Source: Plasmopara viticola (taxonomy: Eukaryota; Oomycota; Peronosporomycetes; Peronosporales; Peronosporaceae). From it: DNA of 64,000 nucleotides. The number at the start of each line of letters is the position of its first letter. The stretch's first letter is position 1. The stretch covers positions 124,001 through 188,000 of the forward strand of contig MBPM02000039.1 of the NCBI GenBank assembly GCA_001695595.3. The letters are read 5' to 3'. A model generated the notes under the pieces. That model made no database searches and was not told where the DNA came from. It saw only the letters and a list, made by a program, of their open reading frames with translations. Below are positions 21,273 to 31,042 of this stretch, in pieces. The position numbers and the translations under genes were made by a program.

Positions 21273-22340
21273 ATGTCGGCCCCTTGCCGTCCTCTACCGT
21301 CTCTGCACAATCTCCTCCTCCTGTGGGCTGCCATACTAGTCGTATGTTCAACGGCAGTGACCGCGACATCGAGCACCGTGGACAACCAATCCAGAGGACA
21401 CTTTAAGAATTTGATTACACCCAATGTCCCTGACCGCAACGAAGAGATCAACGAGGAGAGAATACAATGGTCTTAAGTTAAAGGACTTGATGAGCTCTTT
21501 AACACATTCGACAACTTCGTGCTGCGTAAATATCCCTTCAAAGCTTCAATGGTCGACGTATATCGAAAAAACAGTGGTTATAACTTTCGAGCACGCAGTT
21601 CTTTTATGAGCCAAGCGTTTTAAGAAGCTGTCGACAAAATTCTCGTTTTACACTCTGATTATCACGCAAGAGGCAATGTTTGAAGGACTGAAACGTGCAT
21701 TTTTTGCAAAGCATCGAACAGAAATGTGGTTTAAGCTAGTTCGAAACGTGCGACTCGTGCAGAGCATCGGAGAGAAATGTCTTTAGAGCTAGGTCAAAGT
21801 ATTGGGTCGTACAAGCCCGTCGACACTACGTCGACTTCATCAAGTCCAACGATTGATAGAGCAGAAAGTATTAAAGGACATGTCGAAAAGGATGAGGCTC
21901 AAGAAAGACAACGGCGTTTTGTTCTTGGGCTTAAACCGCACCTCTTAGACTATTGGGTCAAACGTAAATATACGCCTGGAGCTGTGTGGAGGGGCTTAAT
22001 GTTGGACGTCCGTAAGAATGAACCAAGTTTTCGTGTGTTTATCGACTTTTTCACTCATCTTGAACTGAATGAACTTGTTCGATACGATGAGACACAGAAG
22101 AACGTGTGACATTGGTCCAAGATATACTCGCTTAAAACCGTTCCTGATCTCGTCATAGCTCAGCAGCTTGTTGATGCAGGTGCACCAAACAATGCGGACG
22201 TCGTTGCTACGCATCAAATGGAGACATTATTTCGCGACTGGAAGAAACGAGAAATTACTCACCATCTGCTGTTTCATGTTTGCCATACTTCACTACCGAG
22301 TTGGAAATCCTCCTTAAAGGACCGCTAAATTATGGATTGA
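21273..22340 (+). pseudogene. Broken effector copy, plus strand, unit 1 (N-terminal part)
   Basis: Starts like the intact effectors: MSAPCRPLPSL, signal peptide, RGHF, then NEE. At the EER a small rearrangement (NEEINEER) is followed by a stop at 21476. Later homologous blocks in other frames include 21777-22109 (LGLKPHLLDYWVKRKYTPG, module 1) and LEILLKGPL-like sequence near 22310. Homology stops abruptly at about 22340, where segment X begins, equivalent to about residue 335. Head-to-head with E1, 9 kb apart. Non-functional as a full protein; a short secreted N-terminal peptide could still be made. Confidence 0.85.
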
Positions 22341-23109
22341 ATAGTATCATCCATCAAATGTTGCATTTCTAAGTATGTCGGGTTAGCGAAGCGGCTACTA
22401 CTTAACTAGCAATGTATTTCTGGACTGCAGCCACCATGCATGCAGTGGCAACAGCGATGCAAGCCAACCTTTCCTTCAGGCTTCTTACGAGCCAAGTAAA
22501 ACATCCAACAATAACTATTTCTGGTGCTTAAAACGTTTGTATAGGTCGCGCTGAAGCAACAGCTCTTTTTTAGTCAAGGTCTTATTATAAACGCCACGCT
22601 GGTAGGGCCCTTACGAGAGATCTCGCAGTGCGTGAAGCAGATGAGCATACACCTCGGCGCCATGACTTGCATTAGACGAGTAGTGCTCGTCCGGAATGCT
22701 TTTCTTTCGCGTCAGACCCAAATTGAGTGGCCCTAACACGGAGCCGGAGTTTCTGACGAAGGGCGAAATCCACGAAATATTGCTAGGTTCAACTCATAAA
22801 ATGCACTGATTCTTCGCCGTTACTGGCTTTACTCTTTTAGCATGAGTCCCTAGCGTCGGCAAAATCATCGTGGACTTCCCTGTCTTGGCGGGTGAGATTT
22901 TTACACAGCCAGTGAGACTGATGTAAAGTTTACCACTTTTATATATTAATCTCGACAGACGAAGCCCTTTCGACTTTGATGTCTCTAACATGAGGCGTCT
23001 TCGCTGTCTAAACGCCAGACGAGTCTAAGCATGAGCGTTTCTTCCAGGCGAAAAGCTGCTATCTTATAGAGAAGCCTTGAGAGAATGACACCCAAAATAT
23101 ATTGGGATG
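22341..23109 (-). pseudogene. Segment X, copy 2
   Basis: Best-preserved copy of X. On the minus strand a frame of at least 50 codons (about 22610-22780) contains LGLTRKKSIPDEHYSS and HGAEVYAHLLHALRDLS, preceded by a second frame at 22794-22991 (MLETSKSKGLRL...GCVKISPAKTGKSTM). Unrecognised protein; see the copy at 7126. Confidence 0.4.
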
Positions 23110-24311
23110 GACATAGTCCTCGTTTGAATTCCAGATAGGAATTTGGTAATTTGCCGTAACAAAATAGCCTTTGAATTGCATTCAATTGCGCTTGTCGATA
23201 CAAGATAGATGACGGTTGTGTCGAAAAAGGTCACTTGGGCTGAAGATGGCAAATTGCAAAGTGAATTTATTTATAAGGTCCTTAGTTCGCAACTACATGC
23301 TACTTTTAAGCCAATAATTAACATAAGCCAATCAGAACGACTTACTATCCGGGCGCAATCATCTCCCATCCCAAAACCGATCTTTTGCCTATCTTGAATC
23401 CGCTCCTATCAAGCAGTCATCAACTGATTGCAGATACCGGTACTTACCGATATGTAGTCGCTGGTCGAGGCGTTTCTTCGCCAGCATCGTCGACAACATA
23501 ATCAACAGGTTGTTCGCCGAAAATCTTATCTAGTTCTGCATGTTTTCTCTGTACAAAACCCTGTCACACTTACATGTTGTCCGCCTAATTCTGGTTTTTG
23601 ATTATCTACTCTGTAAGTACAGGGGACCTTTGTTGCACAAGCGGCCACAATTATTTTATATAAACTCTTCGGACTTATAATAAAACAAGTATTTGCGAGT
23701 CGAATAATAACTCTTCAAGGACCAGAACTTTTGACGCAGGTCAGGCAGTTACTTGCAAGCGCGCTGGTAGGTCTCACGATACATTGTTCATATCAGTCAC
23801 TGTAAATGCTGCCATTTCTATATACTTGCATTAAAATTGCGTTTTATATCAACCACCGTCTCTTAAACCCACGTAGCAAAGCTGTATGGCTTCATATACT
23901 AAATAATATACTGACAAGGTCCCCTTGTGGGTCGCGGTGTCTTGCACAAACAACGTGGCGTTACGCTACTGGCAATGCACTGTTTTTTCGTGCGTATCGT
24001 ATTTAACATTCATGTCAAGTGATCTTCCGCTCCAGATACAAAAATTACATACCGCGCACAGCGCTAGCTTAGTACTCGAGACTCTTCACTATCTTTATGG
24101 CATAAGTAACACATGACAAACGGCAAGTTGAATGCACAGATAGATTGGTGAACGTCAACAGCAGATTCCTGTTGTCATGGCACGTATGCCGTCGTGGTCG
24201 AGCCACATCAAAGATGCGCGTGAGAGGCTGCTTGTGATCTACAAGGTAAACAAACACAATAATAAGAGACGTCCAATAATATCGAATATGAAATGTATTA
24301 ATTTTTATGCG
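23110..24311. repeat. Effector downstream flank F (long form), unit 2
   Basis: Longest form of F, with a 270-bp middle part (about 23225-23515) absent from the copies next to intact effectors, including AGCCAATCAGAACG. No gene is recognisable. Short frames here also occur at 41045-42243 but without signs of coding. Confidence 0.55.
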
Positions 24312-25095
24312 TCAGCTAAAGCCTGCGGGCATTGAGGCACTTAGCTTCTTTTCAATGAGTCGAAATGTAATAGGCAAGGAATTTTCTCAGAGTAGATCTA
24401 CACCACAACTTACTGATGATTTGGCACAGCTTGGGTCTAGTAGGCACATCAACACACATTGAGTTTTCAATCACTTCATCGGAACATGGTCTTTCTTTCG
24501 CAGGTATGATAGAACATTCCTTGGCGTACATCACTTTCAGTATCTTGTGCATCTCTTAGGTCGCATTGGCTTCTTTCTCTGAAGTTTCAATAACAAAATT
24601 GAACCTGAGAGGGAATATCCATCATATTAAATTTCGACATAAATTTGCAGCCCTAGAAGCGAATAAACGTCATCGTGAGTTCCGTTTGTTCAAATCTCTG
24701 TGAAGTTAAGCAACCTCAAGCTCGGGTAGTACTCGGGAGGGTGACCACCAGGGATGTCCGTGTGCTGTAAGACGTATTTCCTGCTGATTTCGACATCTTG
24801 GCAAGATTGGAAACGAGAATATAACAAATTCGTTGATCCCAGCCAATCGCCTTCTTCACCAATGTCACAAGTTCATCGTCATCTAAATGCTTGTCCAAAC
24901 GATCAAACATGGTTTTGCTATCATATTCAACAAGAACAATGATGCGAAGTCCTTAGGGTCGGCGCTTTCGAAGTTTTTTATAACACCGTAGTTATCAATG
25001 ACGAACGACATCCACGTCCACAAACGTGGATTTCCCAAAAGTTTTGGTTTGAGCCTCTGATCTCAAGGATATCAACCATATCATCGGCCGTCACG
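24312..25095 (-). pseudogene. C-terminal effector fragment 2a (with 5S insertion)
   Basis: Matches about residues 430-675 of the intact effector, with the DDELVTLVKKAIGWDQR block at about 24815-24880. Broken by frameshifts and by the 5S-derived insertion at 24679-24770. It has the same 5' truncation point as fragments 1, 2b and 3. Confidence 0.85.
24679..24770 (+). pseudogene. 5S rRNA-derived fragment in effector fragment 2a
   Basis: Same fragment and insertion point as 8687-8778, with changes (ATCTCTGTGAAGTTAAGCAA, ACTCGGGAGGGTGACC). Confidence 0.8.
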
Positions 25096-26003
25096 AGGAA
25101 ATTAGTACATATATATAATTCTACTAAATAAAGTCAAAGAAATTGCCATAACAAAAATGTCTAGAAATTGCATTCTATTGCGCTCGGATTAGATGACAGT
25201 TGTTGGCCGGAATATCTTTTATAATTGTGCATGTTTTCTCTGTACAAGACTTTATCAAACTTACATGTTGCCCTAACTCTAGTTTTTGTTATCGACTTTG
25301 TAAATACAAGGGAGCTTTGTCGCACAAGCGGCCACAATTGTTATATATAGGATCGTCGAATTTATAAGAAAACAAGTATTTGCGAGACGATTAATTACTC
25401 TTCAAGGCCCAACATTTTTGACAGAGGTACGCTGCTAGGTCACACGATACATTGTTCATATTGGTCGCTGTAGATGCTGCCATCTCTAGATATTCGCATC
25501 AAAATTAATGATTGTGACACACTTAGATATCACGATTGTGCATTGACCACTGTCTTTTAATCCCGCGTAGCAAGGCTGTATGCTTTATATACTGGATATT
25601 ATATTGACAAGGTCCCCTCGTGGGTCGCGACGTCTTGCACAAACAACGTGGCTTTACGCCACAGCATAGCACTGCTTTTCGTGCGTATCCTATTAAACAT
25701 TCATGTCAAGTGATCTTCCGCTTCAGATTCAAAAATTCCATACTGCGCACAGCGCTACCTTAGTACTCGAAACTCTTCACTATCTTTATGGCATACGTGG
25801 TACATGACAAACGGCAAGTTGAATGCACAGATAGATTGGTGAACGTCAACAGCAAGATTCCTGTTGTCATGGCACGTATGCCGTCGCGGTCGAGCCACAT
25901 CAAAGATGCGCGCGAGAGGCTGCTTGTATTCTACAAGGGAAACAAACACAATAATAAGAGACGTCCAATAATATCGAATATGAAACGTATTAATTTTTAT
26001 GCG
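25096..26003. repeat. Effector downstream flank F between fragments 2a and 2b
   Basis: Second F copy of unit 2, part of a tandem array with a period of about 1.69 kb (24069, 25755 and 27450 are equivalent points). Confidence 0.65.
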
Positions 26004-26786
26004 TCAGCTAAAGCCTGCGGGCAATGAGGCACTTAGCTTCTTTTCAATGAGTCGAAATGTAATAGGCAAGGAATTTTCTCAGAGTAGATCTACACCACAA
26101 CTTACTGATGATTTGGCACAGCTTGGGTCTAGTAGGCACATCCACACTCATTGAATTTCAATCGCTTCATCGGAACATGGTCTTTCTTTCGCAGGTATGA
26201 TAGAACATTCCTTGGCGTACATCACTTTCAGTATCTTGTGTATCTCATAGGTCGCATTGACTTCTTTCTCAGAAGTTTCAATAACAAAATTAAACCAGAG
26301 AGGGAATATCCATCATATTAAATTTCGACATGAATATGCAGCCCTAGAAGCGAATAAACGTCATCGTGAGTTCCGTTTGTTCAAATCTCTGTGAAGTTAA
26401 GCAACCTCAAGCTCGGGTAGTACTCGGGAGGGTGACCACCAGGGATGTCCGTGTGCTGTAAGACGTATTTCCTGCTGATTTCGACATCTTGGCAAGATTG
26501 GAAACGAGAATATAACAAATTCGTTGATCCCAGCCAATCGCCTTCTTCACCAATGTCACAAGTTCATCGTCATCTAAATGCTTGTCCAAACGATTAAACA
26601 TGGTTTTGCTATCATATTTAACAAGAGCAATGATGCGAAGTCCTTAGGGCCGGCGCTTTCGAAGTGTTTTATAATACCGTAGTTATCAATGACGAACGAC
26701 ATCCACGTCCACAAACGTGGATTTCCCAAAAGTTTTGGTTTGAGCCTCTGATCTCAAGGATATCAAGCATATCATCGGCCGTCACG
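26004..26786 (-). pseudogene. C-terminal effector fragment 2b (with 5S insertion)
   Basis: Near-identical tandem copy of fragment 2a. It has the same 5S insertion (26369-26461) and truncation point. Present only in unit 2. Confidence 0.85.
26369..26461 (+). pseudogene. 5S rRNA-derived fragment in effector fragment 2b
   Basis: Matches 24679-24770; copied with the 1.69-kb tandem duplication. Confidence 0.8.
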
Positions 26787-27694
26787 AGGAAATTAGTACA
26801 TATATATAATTCTACTAAATAAAGTCAAAGAAATTGCCATAACAAAAATGTCTAAAAATTGCATTCTATTGCGCTCGGATTAGATGACAGTTGTTGGCCG
26901 GAATATCTTAGATAGTTGTGCATGTTCTTTCTGTACAAGATGTTGTCCCGCCTAGCTCTAGTTTTTGTTATAGACTTTGTAATTACAGGGGAGCTTTGTC
27001 GCACAAGCGGCCACAATTGTTATATATTAGATCGTTGGACTTATAATAGAACAAGTATTTGCGAGTCGGTTAATTACTCTTCAAGGCTCAACATTTTTGA
27101 CAGAGGTCATGCAAGTACTTGCAGGCACGCTGCTAGGTCACACGATACATTGTTCATATTAGTCGCTGTAGATGCTGCCATCTCTAAATATTTGCATCAT
27201 AATTAATGATTAGATATCACGATTGTGCATCGACCACTGTCTTTTAAACCCGCGTAGCAAGGCTGTATGGATTATATACTGAATAGTATATTGACAAAGT
27301 CCCCTTGGGGTCACGACGTCTTGCACAATCAACGTGGCTTTACGCCACAGCATAGCACTGCTTTCGCGTGCGTGTCATCTGAAGCATCCATGTCAAGTGA
27401 TCTTCCGAATTCTTTATTCAGGTACAAAAATTACATACTTGGCAATGCGTCAGCTTAGTACTCGCGACTCTCCACGATCTTCGTGGCGTAAGTGGCACAC
27501 GGCAAACAGCAAGTTGAATGCACAGATAGATTGGTGAACGTCAACAACAAGAGTACTATTGTCATGGCACGTATGCCGTCGCGGTCGAGCCACATCAAAG
27601 ATGTGCGTGAGAGGCTGCTTGTAGTTTACAAGGTAAACAAACACAATTATTAAAGACGCTCAACAAAAAGATGAAATGTATTAAATTTTATGTA
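26787..27694. repeat. Effector downstream flank F of E2
   Basis: Flank copy directly downstream of E2. It contains the 64-codon minus frame at 27450-27644 and a 96-codon plus frame at 26916-27206; the latter is not kept in unit 1, so it is probably chance. Confidence 0.6.
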
Positions 27695-29722
27695 TCAGCT
27701 AAAGCCTGCGGGCAATGAAACTTTAAGCTTTTTCCCATTGTGGTCTGAATGAGTCGAAGTGTAATGGGCAAGGAAGGCTCTCATCCAAACTTCATTGATG
27801 GGGTAGAGCACTGCATCATAACCTTCATTGAGCAGATCTACACACCACAATTTACTAATGCATTGGCACAGCTTGGGTCTAGTACCTACCGTCTTTCTCA
27901 TTGCGTGTTCGATCACTGCATCGAAATCTGGTATTTCTACCGCACGCAATTTAGATGAATCCTTGTCGTACATCACTTTTAGTATCTTGTGCATCTCTAA
28001 GGTCGCTTTGACTTCATCATCTGAAGTTTTAATAACAAAATGAAACCAGAGAGGAAACTTATCCAACGTGAGCAAAGTTTCGACGGGAACATTTAACCCG
28101 AGAAGCGAAAACACGTCATGAGACGTTTTTTCTTCTGATTTCCACATGTTGGCAAGATTGGAAGCGAAAAGATAATGAAATCGTTGATCCCAGCCTATCG
28201 CTTCTTCCACCAATGTCACAAGTTCATCGTCATCCAATTGTTCTTTCAAATGATTAAACATGGTGTTACCCTCCTGTTTGACGAGAGCAATGATGCGAAG
28301 ATCCTCTGGGTCGGCGCTTTCAAAGTTTTTTATATTACCGTAGCTATCAATCACGAACGACATCCAGGTCCTCAAATGTGGATTCTCCATAAGTTCCTTG
28401 TGTTTGAGCTCTCTCATCCCAAGGTGATCGAGCATTCTATCCGCCGACACGCCATCGCGTTTCATGTTTCTAAATACTTCTTGTATAAAAAGCTTGGATC
28501 TGAGTGCCAAATTTTCTGCAGCTGTATCAGGATATTGAATACGGTGTCTCATCAAACTGCTATACATTTTAACAAGTTGTTTCTCTATAGTATACGGAAA
28601 CACAAGCATACCACGATCATCCACCAGGGTTTCACTTTTTGCGCTTCTCAAAATTGTATGTAATAGCTTTTTGTAACTCGCTTGATTCTCGGTGCCGCCG
28701 AAATACTCAATCCATAGTTTAAGAGGTCCTTGCATGAGGCTTTCTATCTCGAAAGTGAAGTGTGGCAACAATACACGAAAAAGCTGATCCTGAGTCATTC
28801 CTCGTTTCTCCCAGTCGCGGAATAATGCCTCCATTAGATGCGTAGCAACGACGTCCCCATTGTTTGGTGCACCTGCATCAACAAGGTGTTGAGCTATGAC
28901 GAGATCAGGAATGGTTTTGAACGAGTACATCTTGGACCAGTGTCGCACGTCCTTCAGTGCCTCGTCGTATCGAACAAGTTCGTTCGGTTCAAGATGAGTG
29001 ATATAGTCGATGAATACACGAAAACTTGGTTCACTCTCACGGACGTCCAACTTTAAGCCCCTCCACACAGCTCCAGGTGTATATTTACGTTCGACCCAAT
29101 AGTCTAAGAGGTGCGGTTCAAGCCCAAGAACAAAACGCCGTTGTCTTTCTTGAGCTTCATCCCTACCGACATGTCCTTCAATACTTTCTGTTCTATCAAT
29201 CGTTGGGCGTGATGGAGTCGAAGTAGTGTCGACGGTCTTGTACGACCCGATAGTTCGACCTAGCTCAAAATACATGTCTCTTCGATTTTCTGCACGAGTC
29301 ACACGTTCCAGTCCTTTAAAGATTGCCTCTTGCGCAAGCATGTGATTACCAGAGTGTAAAACGAGAATCTTGTCGACAGCTTTCCTAAATTCTTGGCTCT
29401 TAAAAGAATCGCGTGCTCGAAAGTAAAGTCCAGTGTTTTCGAGATATACGTCGACCATATAAGCTTTAAAGGGATTTTTGCCCATCAAGAAGTCGTCGAA
29501 GTTCTTGAAGAGCTCAACAAGGCCTTCAACACAAGGCCATAGCGTCCTCTCCTCGTTGCGGTCAGGGACATTGGGTGTAGTCAAATTCTTGAAGTGTCCT
29601 CTGGATTGGTTGTCCACGGTGCTCGATGTCGCGGTCGCTGCCGTTGAACATATGACTAGTATGGCAGCCCACAGGAGGAGGAGATTGTGCAGAGACGGTA
29701 GAGGACGGCAAGGGGCCGACAT
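27695..29722 (-). CDS. E2: secreted RxLR-EER-like LWY-module effector, 675 aa
   Basis: Collinear with E1 without gaps: signal peptide 1-31, RGHF at 41-44, EER at 57-59, and four LWY-like modules at the same positions. An in-frame ATG four codons upstream (29734) exists, but the equivalent in E1 is followed by a stop, so the start at 29722 is preferred. Replacements relative to E3 cluster at about 371-386 and 428-437, against long identical stretches elsewhere. The C-terminal 50 residues resemble E3 more than E1. Fragments 2a and 2b lie downstream, the LINE upstream. Probably a functional paralogue; the host target is unknown. Confidence 0.9.
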   Translation of the reverse strand: MSAPCRPLPSLHNLLLLWAAILVICSTAATATSSTVDNQSRGHFKNLTTPNVPDRNEERTLWPCVEGLVELFKNFDDFLMGKNPFKAYMVDVYLENTGLYFRARDSFKSQEFRKAVDKILVLHSGNHMLAQEAIFKGLERVTRAENRRDMYFELGRTIGSYKTVDTTSTPSRPTIDRTESIEGHVGRDEAQERQRRFVLGLEPHLLDYWVERKYTPGAVWRGLKLDVRESEPSFRVFIDYITHLEPNELVRYDEALKDVRHWSKMYSFKTIPDLVIAQHLVDAGAPNNGDVVATHLMEALFRDWEKRGMTQDQLFRVLLPHFTFEIESLMQGPLKLWIEYFGGTENQASYKKLLHTILRSAKSETLVDDRGMLVFPYTIEKQLVKMYSSLMRHRIQYPDTAAENLALRSKLFIQEVFRNMKRDGVSADRMLDHLGMRELKHKELMENPHLRTWMSFVIDSYGNIKNFESADPEDLRIIALVKQEGNTMFNHLKEQLDDDELVTLVEEAIGWDQRFHYLFASNLANMWKSEEKTSHDVFSLLGLNVPVETLLTLDKFPLWFHFVIKTSDDEVKATLEMHKILKVMYDKDSSKLRAVEIPDFDAVIEHAMRKTVGTRPKLCQCISKLWCVDLLNEGYDAVLYPINEVWMRAFLAHYTSTHSDHNGKKLKVSLPAGFS

Positions 29723-30330
29723 TACGTATGCCATTCAAAGTGATCAGCTGAAGGAAAAAGGGAAAGTGGCATTGATTGAAAGGTACACCCACGTAACACT
29801 CACTACTCAAAGTATCCTGTTCAGTAGTATACTTCGCGCCTGTGTACCGATCTGTACTAGCACGAGGATACCCAGTCAATGAACGACTAGCCTGGTCGGA
29901 ACTGACTCTGCTGAACAGTGGGAAACTGGAACTCTATCTATTACGGACAACTAGCTGCCGAATAATAATGCTCAAGCCCAGCTCATGTTTAAGCGGCTGA
30001 CTCTTGGTATTGTAGATATACTGATCGCACAATCATACTAAACGGAAAAGACACATACACGTGCACATCCTTTCTCAAGCGACAAGGAGACTGGTCGGGA
30101 CTGGCTTTGCTGCTAGCAATGGAATTGCCCGATATCACGTGGCAGAGCTTATATAAAATATGATATTCCCAGCTGAAGGAGTTGCCCTCGTCTTAAAATT
30201 ATTGGCTAGCAACTAGAGGGATGATCGGTCAGACAGGGTACGCGCGAAACGATAGCTGTTAGGATTCTGGTCATCTACTATGTTTGCGCTGCAAATTTAG
30301 CATAGTTTTCTGCAATCAACCAATAAGAAG
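29723..30330 (-). promoter_or_regulatory. E2 upstream arm (promoter region)
   Basis: Equivalent of 12244-12830. It includes GAAAGGTACACCCACGTAACACTCACTACTCAAAG (split by a short deletion in unit 1) and GTCGGGACTGGCTTTGCTGC. The CAATCAATGCCACTTTCCC block lies just upstream of the ATG on the minus strand. Confidence 0.4.
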
Positions 30331-30424
30331 TGATATGTTATTTTGGCTGATACTAAATATTTAACCTATATGTGGGGACTGAAAACTGCTTGAAAACTAT
30401 TATTATTAAGACGATAGGAACAAA

Positions 30425-30835
30425 TACTTTTATCGAGCAAAAATTTCTTTCTCTGACTTAGGGTAGGAGGTTTTTGCCCGCCAATGTTCATGTTTGTACT
30501 AAAGTTTTTCTCTACTTTATAAAGCTTTATTGTTCAAGTTGTTCTGCATAAATTTATATATACCATCGTGTATGACCTCGGTGCTGGCTGCACTGCCCGC
30601 CGAACGAGACCCGACGTATGCGGACACCACTCTATGCCTTGGACTAGCCGGACTGAGCCTAGCACGTGCATAACTTGGCAACGCGATAACGTATTACAAT
30701 TCAATACAATACAATACCATCGTGTATACACGCTCTAAATCTTTATCGTTGCTACAAAGATGAATATTGGCGGGCGAAAATCTCCCACTAGAGATGCTCA
30801 TAAGTCAAAAAAAGAATATTTGCTCGATTATAAAG
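30425..30835. mobile_element. MITE-like element, unit 2 (SINE inside)
   Basis: Clearest inverted ends of the three: TACTTTTATCGAGCAAAAA at the left and TTTGCTCGATTATAAAG at the right, then GGAGGTTTTTGCCCGCCAA against TTGGCGGGCGAAAATCTCC inward. Non-coding. Confidence 0.65.
30573..30713 (+). mobile_element. 5'-truncated SINE-like element, plus orientation, in the MITE
   Basis: Only about the last 140 bp of the SINE, with a short ACAAT/ATACA-type tail. Flanked by perfect 13-bp repeats ATACCATCGTGTA (30560-30572 and 30714-30726). Confidence 0.85.
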
Positions 30836-30912
30836 AGTGAGAACACGCAAAAATTGTGTTATTCATTCGCTTCGCTGCGATTTATGTTACAATTTCTGGA
30901 AAACTAACTGGT
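30836..30912. repeat. Left part of tandem repeat R with LINE target duplication (unit 2)
   Basis: Ends in AAAACTAACTGGT (30900-30912), the left LINE target duplication. It continues at 37501 on the far side of the LINE. Confidence 0.7.
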
Positions 30913-31042
30913 AGAATACGTATCATTATACTCTTTAAACTTTCTACTTATGAGAATACTAAAATCCATAAGTTAGACGGAATAACTTCAAAAACTTGAA
31001 AGCTTGAGTCGAAAGATTAGCTAAGTGAACTCGGAAAGTAAA

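Larger units (their letters stand above)
7126..22340. repeat. Segmental duplication unit 1
   Basis: First of three collinear units. Order: X (-), F, effector fragment (-), F, intact effector E1 (-), upstream arm, MITE with SINE, LINE (-), tandem-repeat remnant, inverted upstream arm, broken effector (+). The same order is read at 22341-40266 and 40267-about 56790. Compared with unit 2 it lacks one 1.69-kb effector-fragment repeat, lacks about 0.7 kb of F next to X, and lost about 0.6 kb at the LINE 5' end. It has a 183-bp duplication in the effector fragment. Confidence 0.85.

Noticed and set aside
26916..27206. 96-codon plus-strand frame, also at 43144-43434
   Set aside because: Not preserved in unit 1 (9430-9720) despite good base identity; probably chance.
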